Source: Macrostomum hystrix (Eukaryota > Platyhelminthes > Macrostomidae). Taken from it: 64,000 nt of DNA. Shown piece after piece: positions 43,930 to 55,765 of this stretch. Both the position numbers and the translations under genes were made by a program. Location of the stretch: NCBI GenBank assembly GCA_950097015.1, contig CATNEN010000034.1:944501-1008500 (forward strand), written 5' to 3'. The notes under the pieces are model-generated. The model saw only the letters and a list, made by a program, of their open reading frames with translations. It was not told the DNA's origin and made no database searches. The stretch's first letter is position 1, and each line of letters opens with the position of its first letter.

Positions 43930-44570
43930 AGCAAGGATTGTCTATGGAGCTCTGGATATAGAATCTGGAGAGACACAATATGGGCTGACTGATGGAGCTC
44001 TGGGTATAGAATCTGGATAGACACAATATGGGCTGACTGATGGAGCTCTGGATATAGAATCTGGAGAGACACAATATGGACTGACTGATGGAGCTCTGGA
44101 TATAGAATCTGGATAGACACAATATGGGCTGACTGATGGAGCTCTGGATATAGAATCTGGAGAGACACAATATGGACTGACTGATGGAGCTCTGGATATA
44201 GAATCTGGAGAGACAACAATATGGGCTGACTGATGGAGCTCTGGATATAGAATCTGGAGAGATACAATATGGGCTGACTGATGGAGCTCTGGATATAGAA
44301 TCTGGATAGACAACAATATGGGCTGACCACAGATAATATATAACTGTGTTATATATGTTATATATTATCTGTGGGGCTGACTGATGGAGCTCTGGATATA
44401 GAATCTGGATAGACACAATATGGGCTGCCTGATGGAGCTCTGGATATAGAATCTGGATAGACACAATATGGGCTGCCTGATGGAGCTCTGGATATAGAAT
44501 CTGGATAGACAACAATATGGGCTGACTGATGGAGCTCTGGATATAGAATCTGGAGAGACGACAGCATATT
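43930..44570. repeat. Minisatellite, 48-bp unit, interrupted by a hairpin
   Basis: About 12 copies of a 48-bp unit (gatggagctctggatataga then atctgga(g/t)agacacaatatgg). It is interrupted at 44327-44374 by an AT-rich palindrome. Confidence 0.96.
44327..44374. repeat. Perfect inverted repeat inside the 48-bp array
   Basis: Arms ccacagataatatataac (44327-44344) and its exact complement (44357-44374) flank a 12-bp loop. It is absent from every other unit, so it is a later insertion. Confidence 0.9.
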
Positions 44571-44574
44571 CTGA

Positions 44575-45315
44575 CTCATGGAGGTCTATGGAGTAATTAT
44601 AGATAGACAGATAGATAGATCGATAGATACATGCATCTAAACATCCATATATATTTAACTGCCTACTCAGCAACGTACCCACCGACTTTCTCACCTCATT
44701 TGGTACTTGCGAGCCTTATTAGAGTGGTGCTTGCATTGAATTTTAAGTGTGCGCGAATTTTTTTCACATCTAAATCCTAGCAGTCACTAAAAATGCTTCT
44801 ACGAGCAACATGATTGCGTGCATTCTGAATCAGTATGATCCCTGTATTTTAACAGCGCCCAGCAAGGAATGAGAAAATTATATTAGCAGCAACAATGCGA
44901 CACTAACAAGCAAAAGTAAAGCCTCGTCGAGGCACTCGTCGAGCTGAAACAAAATTTTCCACCGTGACTGGCGTGCGAATCGATTAGCCATAGCCGATAT
45001 TCAGTCGGGCACTTATCATTCTGTCTGGCGTGTTGCACCGCCTCGGGTTTATCAGGGGCAATTAAAATCAATATAAGTGCTTTGATTTTGAATTCCGCAT
45101 GAATTTTCATGCTTCTTAATTTGATGTGCAGCTAATTGTTAACACATTAGTTACTTAACTTGCTGTCAGAACTTGTTGACAGGTTGACAGAGTATAACAG
45201 GTTTATTTCTTTGATCGATTATAATTTTAGGCTAGGGTATATTAAAGTTTAGTGACATATTTTTCTCGCTTAACTTATTGATTCCGTTCCGTCAATATTT
45301 CTGTTGGGGTTAAAA
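44575..45315. other. Spacer without recognised gene
   Basis: Contains a short GATA run near 44600-44630. Nothing coding was recognised. Confidence 0.5.
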
Positions 45316-45317
45316 AT

Positions 45318-46205
45318 CTCTAGATTCCATTTAAATCTGTGGATTCTATTTGAATCCGTGGATTCTATGATTTGAATCAGTAGATTCTATAATTTGAATC
45401 TGTGGATGCTATAATTTGAATCTGTGGATTCTATAATTTGAATCCGTGGATTCTATTTGAATCCGTGGATTCTATAATTTGAATCTGTAGATGCTATAAT
45501 TTGAATCTGTGGATTCTATTTGAATCCGTGGATTCTATTTGAATCCGTGGATTCTATAATTTGAATCTGTAGATGCTATAATTTGAATCTGTGGATTCTA
45601 TAATTTGAATCCGTGGATTCTATTTGAATCCGTGGATTCTATAATTTGAATCTGTAGATGCTATAATTTGAATCTGTGGATTCTATTTGAATCCGTGGAT
45701 TCTATTTGAATCCGTGGATTCTATAATTTGAATCTGTAGATGCTATAATTTGAATCTGTGGATTCTATAATTTGAATCCGTGGATTCTATTTGAATCCGT
45801 GGATTCTATAATTTGAATCTGTAGATGCTATAATTTGAATCTGTGGATTCTATAATTTGAATCTGTGGATTCTTTTTGAATCTGTGGATTCTATTTGAAT
45901 CTGTGGATTCTTTTTGAATCTGTGGATTCTATTTAAATCTGTGGATTCTATTTGAATCTGTGGATTCTATTTGAATCTGTGGATTCTTTTTGAATCTGTG
46001 GATTCTTTTTGAATCTGTGGATTCTTTTTGAATCTGCAGTGGATTCTTTTTGAATCTGTGGATTCTTTTTGAATCTGTGGATTCTTTTTGAATCTGTGGA
46101 TTCTTTTTGAATCTGTGGATTCTTTTTGAATCTGTGGATTCTTTTTGAATCTCCAGTGGATTCTTTTTGAATATGTGGATTCTATTTGAATCTGTGGATT
46201 ATAAA
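45318..46205. repeat. Minisatellite, mixed 22- and 19-bp units
   Basis: The left half mixes ggattctataatttgaatct and the shorter ggattctatttgaatccgt in a repeating order. The right half is mostly the 19-bp form with ctttttgaatctgtggatt, and twice carries a four-base insertion (ctgcagtgg, ctccagtgg). Confidence 0.96.
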
Positions 46206-46209
46206 TTGA

Positions 46210-48440
46210 TTTGTGGAATGGGTATGTTTCCTTGGTTTCTAGATGAACGCGTGAATATTAGTGCTCACTAGTTATTTGCAACCGAAAATTAAAGTGAAGT
46301 CACATCACGTTCAAGATGAGGTATATATAATAGCATTTCGAATCAAATCCTCACACACACAACAACGTTAAAGCTTATATAAACTGTATTATCTGCTCGT
46401 AGAGCAGTCACTGCAGCGTGGATTGTGAGATGATGAGCAGACTTCGAATTGGAATGTACGTACGTGAGCGATGGAGCTGCCGCTGCCGCTTGACTGACAG
46501 CCATGCAGTCTGGTGCCAGCTCTCAGACCCATGCTCATGGAGTTCATTCACCGAAACGAATTGGCGAAATGCATGAACGAGTGTAGCGAAGCTTCGGCTT
46601 GGCTTAAAAATTTCTGTACAATTCAATGCTGCAAAATCCACGGACCGCGCATAAAATTTAGTCATCAAAGAAGTATTTATATCCGAAGGCATGTGAGCTA
46701 GAGCAAATCCATATATAGACTGACAATAATCCTGTCTCGAAAGTGACTGCCACTGCAAACATCAATCTAGCTAAGAGCCGCTTATCTTCATCATTCTACA
46801 GTATGTATGCAGTAGCATGCGGCAGAAGTCTCGAGCGAAAGTTTAAGAATGGGATATATACATTAGAAGTAAAATATACAATTAAGTTGACTTCGCGATC
46901 TGCATGCCTCAACTTGAGTACGACTCGTACAGCCACCTGCATTTTTCTCCAAGTTTAATTTCCACTACCAAGCCTTAAGACATGCAAAAGCACAGAAAAT
47001 GTCTGGACTGAATGATGAAAAAATGCCACGGTGTCTGACGCGTCAAACATTACACTAGAGCAATTGCTAAAATAAATAGTTTGTATAATTTGTAAAGGCA
47101 TGCAATTTTCTATAATGTAAATGTAGCCCTTAGATGCAGCCCTCTAATATAAGTAAATCGACATATCGTGATCGACTGGACGAGAAAATTATTAAATGTG
47201 AATAGAAATCTCAAAATAATACTCGTTTATTTCAGAAGCACTCTTTTTGTCAATTTGCAAATTAAACTTTTTGCTGTGCGATAATTGCTTCATATTTTTG
47301 TCGCTCTTAACATGCCAGATACATGCACATATATTCATGCAAAATTAAAATGAAAAATTATGAAGTCGAAAGTTTCCAGGTTTAAGAATAAATAGGTAAA
47401 ACAATGCGTTTTAAAAAATTATTTTTTTCGGCAACAATACTGATTCTCTACTGTTACAGCGTTTAGAAACAAAATGTTGGTGAAGCCCTTGCTTTATTAC
47501 AGTTTTAATTCTCATTTACGTTAAATTTAAATCTGTGCTATTTTTATTGCTTGATTACATTTCATCGAATTGCTAACAAAGTCAACTTACCTTAGCGGTT
47601 GTGGGTGATCATATTTTGGTCCACTTGATTGGACTAGATACCATAAATTCTCATTTGTATTTAGTAGATTCTCATTGCATTCAAGGATTGCTAGCGTTCT
47701 CAAAAGACAGCCTTTTTAGCATAGGCCTACAACAAGTATCAATGTCCAAATCAATTAATAGAATATAATAATACCTATTTAAGCCTGACCCTGTCTGGCA
47801 GGCCGCTGGCCCTGCTGCAGGTTCTTAAGTAAAGCTTTCTGGATACATCAATCCAGTTGAATTTTAGTTCTAATTCAATACATAATAACACATTTTCATA
47901 CATAGGCTGTTTAATAGTATATTGGCTTGTGGACCCTAGTCAACAAAAAGGTTGTCTTAGACTCCTAGGCTTAGGCTAGTCCTTCTGTTAAACTTTCCTC
48001 TTGCTTCTGACTTATTATGCATAGGCCTCGACATCAAGTTATTTAGAGAAAATATTGTTCGAAATCCAGACCCTACAGTCCTACTGTAGGCTTGGCTGTA
48101 GCTAGGCCTAGGCCTACTGTATGCCTGCTGTTTATCAGCATATCCAAAATTCATCACTTGTATTTTTTTGTTTAATAATTTTCTGTTAGTATACAAAAAT
48201 GTATAAGTTACTAAAAGTATTTTTCATTTAAGTACAATGCTTTTGTGCATATGAGTAGGTTTTTCTTGCTTCTAACATAACAACACTCAATGTTTTTAAT
48301 ACTTTAGAGTTTAGATAGATGAGACTTGCTGTTGTTTGCGTTTCTTTATTGGCATAACTAGCAAATTCAACAGGTGCCATAAGAAAGTAGTATTCAGTAC
48401 CCACATTTATATAATTTTAAAATTATAATTTACATTTTTT
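46210..48440. other. AT-rich spacer
   Basis: No supported gene. Open frames such as 46408-46758 lack splice context and family resemblance. Confidence 0.5.
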
Positions 48441-48444
48441 AATT

Positions 48445-48585
48445 ATCTAAAAAATCAAAGGGGGACCAAGAGACAAAAAAGGAAGGCGTGAAGAAGAGGA
48501 AAAGGGGGAGAGAAAAATAGAGCAAATGAGAGCAAACTAAGTTGAGATTTGCCAGCTAAGATTTGGAAGGTTGCACATGGATGTA
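48445..48585 (-). repeat. Dispersed repeat D, copy 2
   Basis: Reverse-complement match to 28565-28750: gggggaccaagagacaaaaa, aggaaggcgtgaagaagagg and agcaaatgagagcaaacta. Confidence 0.8.
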
Positions 48586-48589
48586 AATA

Positions 48590-49322
48590 AAATAAATCAA
48601 TTTAGAAGCATTTTAAACTTCATCTAATTGTTTTATGTATATGTAATACAAAAGTTATTAACTATAAAATAAAAGTTGTCAAATAATAAAAGTGCTTCAG
48701 TGTCCAATATAGAAATCTATAGGTACATACTTAGTATACAACATAGCTTTGCTACTAGTCTATAAAAATAATGTAGCATTAATGTTTGTAATTTTTTAAA
48801 CCAAAAACTGTCTTTTTGTCTTAACACATAGCACATTTTTTGTTAATTTTATAGGTCAATTTTATGAGTTGATTGACTCCTTTTGTATTACTGTGTAATC
48901 AAATGCTTTAATATATTGTTTAGATACAGCTAGTTTAAATTTATTCTCGAATGGATACAGTACATTTTTGTTCTATTTTATAATGTATTAATTTTAGTCT
49001 AGAAAAATAGATTAGTCCCGAAGCTTTATATATTTCATATTAAGTTAAAGCATAAAAATAGTAGCTAATGTATAGAGATATTTATGTTTTGTCAATTAAT
49101 GTGGCAAAAAGTTTCTATCTATCTCAGCAAATTTATCAGGGAATTATTGCTGCAATTTTTTGTGTGCATTCTTTTAATCAAGAATTTTTTTAATCTATGC
49201 AATGTATTTGTTTGCTTTCAACTTAGCAATTCTATATTATGTGTCTTGGCATTATTTTAGTCCAGTTTTAGAAGCTTTGTTATTTTTATCTACTATTTAT
49301 TTTTTATTCTACAATCATTCTA
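48590..49322. other. Upstream region of the zinc-finger gene
   Basis: Very AT-rich. Ends in a polypyrimidine tract and acceptor (atcattctag at 49323), so it is an intron or the outron of a trans-spliced gene. Confidence 0.5.
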
Positions 49323-49334
49323 GGCTGTTGTTGC

Positions 49335-52300
49335 ATGGCTGATGCACAGTCACCAAAGCCGCCTGTGCTGGCTGCTGACTCAGCAGAAGATCAATTAACT
49401 AAAGAGACTATGTCTGAGACTGTCGCCGCTGCTAATAACTCCGCCCAGCTATCCAATGACTTTTCCATTGATAAACGCGATCGCCCAGCCATGTCAGAGC
49501 AGATATCAGACACACCTGATGCGCCGAGTGAAGGCGTAGCCTCTAACGAATCCGAAGCTCTTTCCTGCTTGCAGAGTGCAGATCTGGTGAGACAATCAAT
49601 TGAACAAACTAAGGAAAGCCTACTAGTGCAGGAGAGAGCAGCTGACCTGATCGATGAAACATCCACTGAAAAATTGGTTAAAGAAATTCAAAACATTGAA
49701 GAAAAGCTGGACGAAAATGAAAAAAAACCCGAGGCAAGTGCAGCTGAAGAGGCATCTTCTGATATTGTAGCAGGCGACCTAGAATCATTGGAACAAGAGC
49801 AGTCTGTTGGCACTAAGACTGTACCTGAGAAGGCAGAAGAACCGGAAGCTAAATCGGAAGGACTGTCTCTGCCAAATAAAGATTCAGAGCCGAATGTAGA
49901 AGCTATTTCAGATCAGATTGTTGAAACTGCTGGGGATAATAATGTTCGTGCAAAGTTAGCGGAGCAGGTACTGGAAGCTGGGCATCATCAAAGCTATTCG
50001 ACGAATCCTTTCTTACCCACTGCCGATTCAGCAGCTGTAGAAACAATTGAATCTGCCATTTCTGATGGTGACGCCAAACCAGCACATGAAATGGAGTCGA
50101 AACCAATGGAACCAGCGGCTTTCAGTAGTGTTGAGTCACCATCTATGGTAAAGGAAATTCAGCCATTAGCTGCCGCCATTGTTGAGTCATCCACTGTCGC
50201 CATGGAAACACAGCCATCGGCTGCCGCCATTGATGAGTCATCCACTATCGTCATGGTAACTCAGCTATCGGCTTCTGCAATTGATGAGTCATCCACTGTC
50301 GTCATGGAAACTCAGCCATCGGCTGCCGCCATTGATGAGTCATCCACTGTCGTCATGGAAACTCAGCCATCGGCTATTGATGCTATTGATGAGTCATCCG
50401 TTGTCATGGAGACGGAGCCATCGACTGCCCCTTTTAGAGAGCCATTTACTGTCGTCATGGACGCTGAGCGGTCGTCAACCATCACAGGGTCTGAGACGGT
50501 AGAGAAGCCGGTAGAGGCTTCAGCGGTACGAGACGCTGCGAAGAACGAGCAGCCGATAGTTTCTGGAGACGAAGGCACCGAAGCGGTGGCCGCTGTTGCC
50601 AGCAGCGAAATTCCGACAGATAAAGATGATAAAATGAAAAACGACGATGAGTCTCAAGAAGAGAATGAATCCGTTAAAGCAACAGTCGCCGCATCGATAG
50701 AAATCGCCACTGGGCTAATCGTTGCTGCTGACAAAGCAAATGTGCCTTCAGAGCCAGTCCAGCTTGTTGAGAGTGATGATAAGCCACGGGACGATGTGGC
50801 TACGGAAATTGCGATGGCACCGGCGGCTCCGGAGCCAACCAAAGAACCCGAAACAACTGGACATCCAGATATTAGCGAATCAATTGCTGTTGAGGCTACT
50901 GCCGAAACATCGGCGATCGAGCTGGCCCGTGGCGACGACGCAGGCGCCGTTATAATTAACACAGATGCCGCGGCGGCACCTGCCGGCGAAGTGTCCAGCC
51001 TGCTAGAATCCAGCGGTCTTTCTCTTGGCGAAGTTGACACCAGTGGACCGCGCGAGTCCGAGGCCGAGGAGGCTTCCGTCGCCGAGACGGGTCAGCAGTT
51101 GCTGGGTGAACAGCAGAATCAGCAGCCGGTTGAAGGCGATGCGTCTGCGTCCACGTCTGCGGCGGAACCAGAGCAACAGCCACCGCAGCAGCCTCTAACG
51201 GCAACTCGCGACTGGAAATCACTAGGCACAGCCATGACGGGCCTAGATGAAATTCTCGCCAACGCTGAAAGCATCGATGTTGAGCAGTATGAGGCTCACC
51301 ATCAGCCAAGGGTTTTTCCTCGCAAGCCGCAGCCGCCGCCTCCGCAGCCGCAGCCGCCACCGATGGCTGCTCAGGTTCCCGCTGCGCCTGTGCAACAAGC
51401 GCATATTCAGCAACAGCAGCATCAGCAGCAGCAACATGCACATCTTCAGCCGCACGAACTAGCAGCCGCGGCGGCGCATCATCATTTTCGTCAGCCCAGC
51501 GCGGCCGCCGCTGTTGCTGCCGCGGCAGCCGCCGGCTTCCCGGCCGCTATGCAGCCGCACCACATGTCCGCCCAGATGATGTACGCGCCGCAGTTTTTTG
51601 CCACGCCGCACATGGCTGCCGCAGCGGCAGCCGCTGCTAGTGGCGTCCCGCAGGCTGCTCATCATCATCAGCACCACCAGCAGCTCATGCAGCAGCAGCA
51701 TCATCCACAGCACCATCAGCAGCTGCAGCAGCAACAGCATCAACAGCTGCAACATTTGCCGCACCAGCAGCAGCACCATCCGCAACAGCACGTTCAGCAG
51801 CAGCCGCAGCCGCCTCCACAAAAATTTGTTTGCAAGCACTGCAGCAAAGGCTACGCCAGCAAATCATCGCTGCGATCGCACGTCAAGTCTATTCATCCTG
51901 AGGCGGCGGCCGCGGCTGCCTTGGAGCGGCAGCAACTGGAACAGCAAAGGCGCCAGCAGCAACAGCAGCATCAACAGGCTGTTGCCTATCAGCATCATCA
52001 ACAGCAACAGCAGCAGCAGCGCAACATGCCTTCTCAGTTGCCAAACAAGCCACCTATACAGCAACATCCGCCTCCAGCGCACGCCAAGCAGCCTCAGCAC
52101 CATCACCAGGCCCAGCAGCATCATCATCATCAGCAGCCGCCGCAGCTTTATCCGCAGGCGCCAATACCCCAGCATCAGCAGCCCATGCAAATGCAGTCAA
52201 ACGAGTGCCCGATGCCCAACTGTGCGCAGATGTTTAGCCATCGATCCCAGCTCCGCCGTCACATTGCCGAAATGCACGGCAGCCGACTACAGTGCCAGTG

Positions 52301-53320
52301 GCACGGCTGCGGCAAGATTTACAGTAGCGCCTCAGCTATGCGAGCGCACACCTGCAAGCACACCGGCCATCGGCCTCTAGCCTGTCACCTGTGTGACTAT
52401 CGATGCCGACTCCGTCTGTGCTTGTTGCGCCACTATCGCCAGACGCATCCGCAGCATCCGCTGCCCCCGCTGCTGCATGCCTTAGCCAATCGGCCAGTGC
52501 CTGATAGCCTCAATGACAGCCAGTCGGCCTCTGACTCCGATGATTCCGATGCTGCTGTCGGCGGTGGCGCCTCGAGCAAGGATAATCAGATGCCGCCACA
52601 GCTCCATCCTTACCAGACCACGCCGCATCAGCAGCAGCAACAACAACAACAGCAGCAGCAGCAGCAACCGTCTCAGCAGCAGTCTCAACAGGACGAAAAC
52701 TGTCTTTACGGATTCAGCGATTTGGACAGCAGCAACGACGCGCCCTACATTCCGCCAATTTCTGGACAGCCACCGCAGCAGCAGCAGCAGCTGGCGCATC
52801 AGCAGGCACCAGCCGGCGCTGGCGGCCGTGGTGGAGGCGGCGCTGTCGGCGGCCAGCAGCACGGAGTGTCGCAGCCGAAGCAGATTGATTCGCAGATTGA
52901 TGGCATTATTAGCAATCTGGAACAGGACTCCAATCTCATCGACTTTCTGGAAGACAAGCAGCAGCAGCAGGGAGCCGGTGCCAAAGTCGGCCATTCCATC
53001 ACGGACATCGTCACCCCGGCGTCATCAGGGGTCGCAGCCGAGTCTGCCTCAAAGAGGCGCAGCGGTGGCGGGCCCTCGACCTCGTCGCAGCATCATCAAC
53101 AGCAGCAGGGGATGAAGCGGCCGTCAGATTCCGCCGGCGGCACCCCGGCCAAGCACCGGCATCAGATCCCGGATCTTATCAGCAGCGTCACTCGCGATCC
53201 GCCCAGCGTGGCCGGCCACTCGGACGCTGGCAAAGACTTCTTGGACGAAGTGCTGGAGGATATTCAAAGCATTCAGGACAAGGAGCGTGTTGGAGGACGG
53301 CACGGCAAATCAGCCGCCTC

Positions 53321-53360
<40 letters not shown>

Positions 53361-54672
53361 CAACTGCATCATCAGCAGCAGCCTCAGCTTCAGCAGCAGC
53401 AGCAAGAGCAGCAGGCGAAAGCGGCCGCAGCTGCGGCAGCGGCAGCCGCCGCCGCCGCGGCCAGTGCCGACCAGGCGAAGGCTCTCGGCTCCATCGCTAG
53501 TCTTGGCGCTCTGGGCTCATCATCGTCCTTGCTGGCCTCTTATTATTCGGCCGGCGCTTATGGCCAGATGTTTAACAATCAGTTCAATCGTCCGAGCTTT
53601 CCAGTACACCCGGACCATTTGCGATCACTCAGCGCTCTGGGCTCCAAGTACATGGACGCCGCCGGGCCCTACGCTCAGTATGCGTCCCAGCAGCAGGCGG
53701 CTGCCGGCGGCGTTGATCCTTCCTCGTCTGTCGCTGCTTCGTCCGCCGCCCCCGGCATTGCGCCAGCTGGCCCTTCATCGTCTTCCGTGGCGCCATCGTC
53801 GACTGCTTCGTCCGCCGCCGCCGCTGCCGCTGCCGCAGCTGCCGCAGCCGCCGCTGGTCAGTCCTCGCTTGGCCTGGCCTCGCCATGGGATCCCTACGGC
53901 ACCGGCGCCGGGGCTGCTTCGGCGGCAACGTCGAGCGCAAATCCGACGGCCGCGTTCGAATATCTGCGCAATCAGCTGTCTTCAGATCCCGGTTAGTTCT
54001 TGCCTTTGTCGGGATTTTATATGCAGCTTTTTTACTGTGTCTCTATAAAGCTTTTTCTTCAGGAACTTTCTAACGTCTTATTCCTATGGACTGTATTTAC
54101 CCCCTTCTCCCTAGGAACTCTATTTATCCCCTTATCCCTTAGGACTTATATTTATTCCATTTTCCTATTGGACTCTATTTATCTCTCTTGTAGCACTCTT
54201 TATACCAATTTGCATCATTTTACTTTCTATTGTTCTTTATATTTACCTCGCAGCGGCCAAATCGGATCCTTACCGGTCATTTGGTGACGCCTATCGAGCC
54301 GATCTGTACAATCCGCTGCACCAGTCATTGCCTTACAACTCCGGCCTGTATGGCGCCAGCGCTCCTTCCGCCTATTCAGCCGGTCCGTTTGTCCAGCCGC
54401 CGAAGCCGGTCGGTCCCGGCGGCGGAGCCGGAGCCGGCGCGGCTGCACCAGGCGGCGTGCCAGCGTCCGCTGCGCCTCATCCGGGCTCGGCTGCGGCTGC
54501 GGCTGCCGCGGCATTCATGCCGCCGACTGGCTTTTACAATCCGGCTGCCGCGGCGGCTGCTAACGTCTATGGCGCTGCGGCTAGCGGCCAACTGAGGCCT
54601 CCTCTGACTTCGGATCCCTACAGAAATCCAATGCTGCCAGCCATGCCGCTGAATCACCGCTATCCGTTCTGA
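49335..54672 (+). CDS. Large C2H2 zinc-finger protein, Gln/Ala/His-rich
   Basis: Predicted nuclear DNA- or RNA-binding protein of 1691 residues. Two exons, 49335-53991 and 54254-54672, join at D-P-A-A. The acidic N-terminal third (residues 1-650) has 17-residue repeats (IDESSTVVMETQPSAAA) around 270-370. Long Gln, His and Ala runs follow. A single C2H2 finger (CKHCSKGYASKSSLRSHVKSIH) lies near residue 830. A cluster of three lies near 955-1040: CPMPNCAQMFSHRSQLRRHIAEMH, CQWHGCGKIYSSASAMRAHTCKH in which the first His-to-His spacing holds, and CHLCDYRCRLRLCLLRHYRQTH. The C-terminal third is Ala/Ser/Gln-rich and ends NHRYPF. No orthologue is recognised; the fingers are generic. The ATG was chosen because it is the first, 11 bases after a likely acceptor. 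Confidence 0.88.
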
Positions 54673-54782
54673 TTTCGCGCTGACGACCGCTGTTCATTGA
54701 TTTTTCTGTACAAACCATTTTACTAGCAGGTAATTCTGATGTTCATAAAGTGTGATTGTCGATTGCTTTAGCTCAGGGCTAA
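54673..54782 (+). other. Start of the zinc-finger gene 3' UTR
   Basis: Sequence after the TGA at 54670-54672. No AATAAA occurs before the array that follows. Confidence 0.4.
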
Positions 54783-55765
54783 ATCTGACACCATGTGGAA
54801 CCCTCTCTGAAGAATCTGGTTTCCAATTAGTAACAGTGGGGAACCCTCTCTGAAGAATCTGGTTTCCAATTAGTAACAGTGGGGAACCCTCTCTGAAGAA
54901 TCTGGTTTCCAATTAGTAACAGTGGGGAACCCTCTCTGAAGAATCAGGTTTCCAATTAGTAACAGTGGGGAACCCTCTCTGAAGAATCAGGTTTCCAATT
55001 AGTAACAGTGGGGAACCCTCTCTGAAGAATCTGGTTTCCAATTAGTATCAGTGGGGAACCCTCTCTGAAGAATCTGGTTTCCAATTAGTATCAGTGGGGA
55101 ACCCTCTCTGAAGAATCTGGTTTCCAATTAGTAACAGTGGGGAACCCTCTCTGAAGAATCAGGTTTCCAATTAGTATCAGTGGGGAACCCTCTCTGAAGA
55201 ATCTGGTTTCCAATTAGTAACAGTGGGGAACCCTCTCTGAAGAATCAGGTTTCCAATTAGTATCAGTGGGGAACCCTCTCTGAAGAATCTGGTTTCCAAT
55301 TAGTAACAGTGGGGAACCCTCTCTGAAGAATCTGGTTTCCAATTAGTATCAGTGGGGAACCCTCTCTGAAGAATCTGGTTTCCAATTAGTAACAGTGGGG
55401 AACCCTCTCTGAAGAATCTGGTTTCCAATTAGTATCAGTGGGGAACCCTCTCTGAAGAATCTGGTTTCCAATTAGTAACAGTGGGGAACCCTCTCTGAAG
55501 AATCTGGTTTCCAATTAGTATCAGTGGGGAACCCTCTCTGAAGAATCAGGTTTCCAATTAGTAACAGTGGGGAACCCTCTCTGAAGAATCTGGTTTCCAA
55601 TTAGTATCAGTGGGGAACCCTCTCTGAAGAATCTGGTTTCCAATTAGTAACAGTGGGGAACCCTCTCTGAAGAATCTGGTTTCCAATTAGTATCGGTGGG
55701 GAACCCTCTCTGAAGAATCAGGTTTCCAATTAGTAACAGTGGGGAACCCTCTCTGAAGAATCAGG
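54783..55765. repeat. Minisatellite, 43-bp unit with dimeric order
   Basis: About 22 copies of a 43-bp unit (ggggaaccctctctgaagaa, tctggtttcc, aattagtaacagt). Two sites vary, tctgg/tcagg and gtaac/gtatc. From about the seventh copy gtatc and gtaac alternate strictly to the end. It lies about 110 bp after the zinc-finger stop codon, perhaps inside its 3' UTR. Confidence 0.97.

Noticed and set aside
47957-48196. Small minus-strand protein
   Set aside because: Isolated short frame in AT-rich spacer with no splice context or family resemblance.
51243-53115. Leu-, Ser- and Arg-rich frames overlapping the zinc-finger gene
   Set aside because: Shadow frames of CAG/CTG-rich codons in the real coding sequence.
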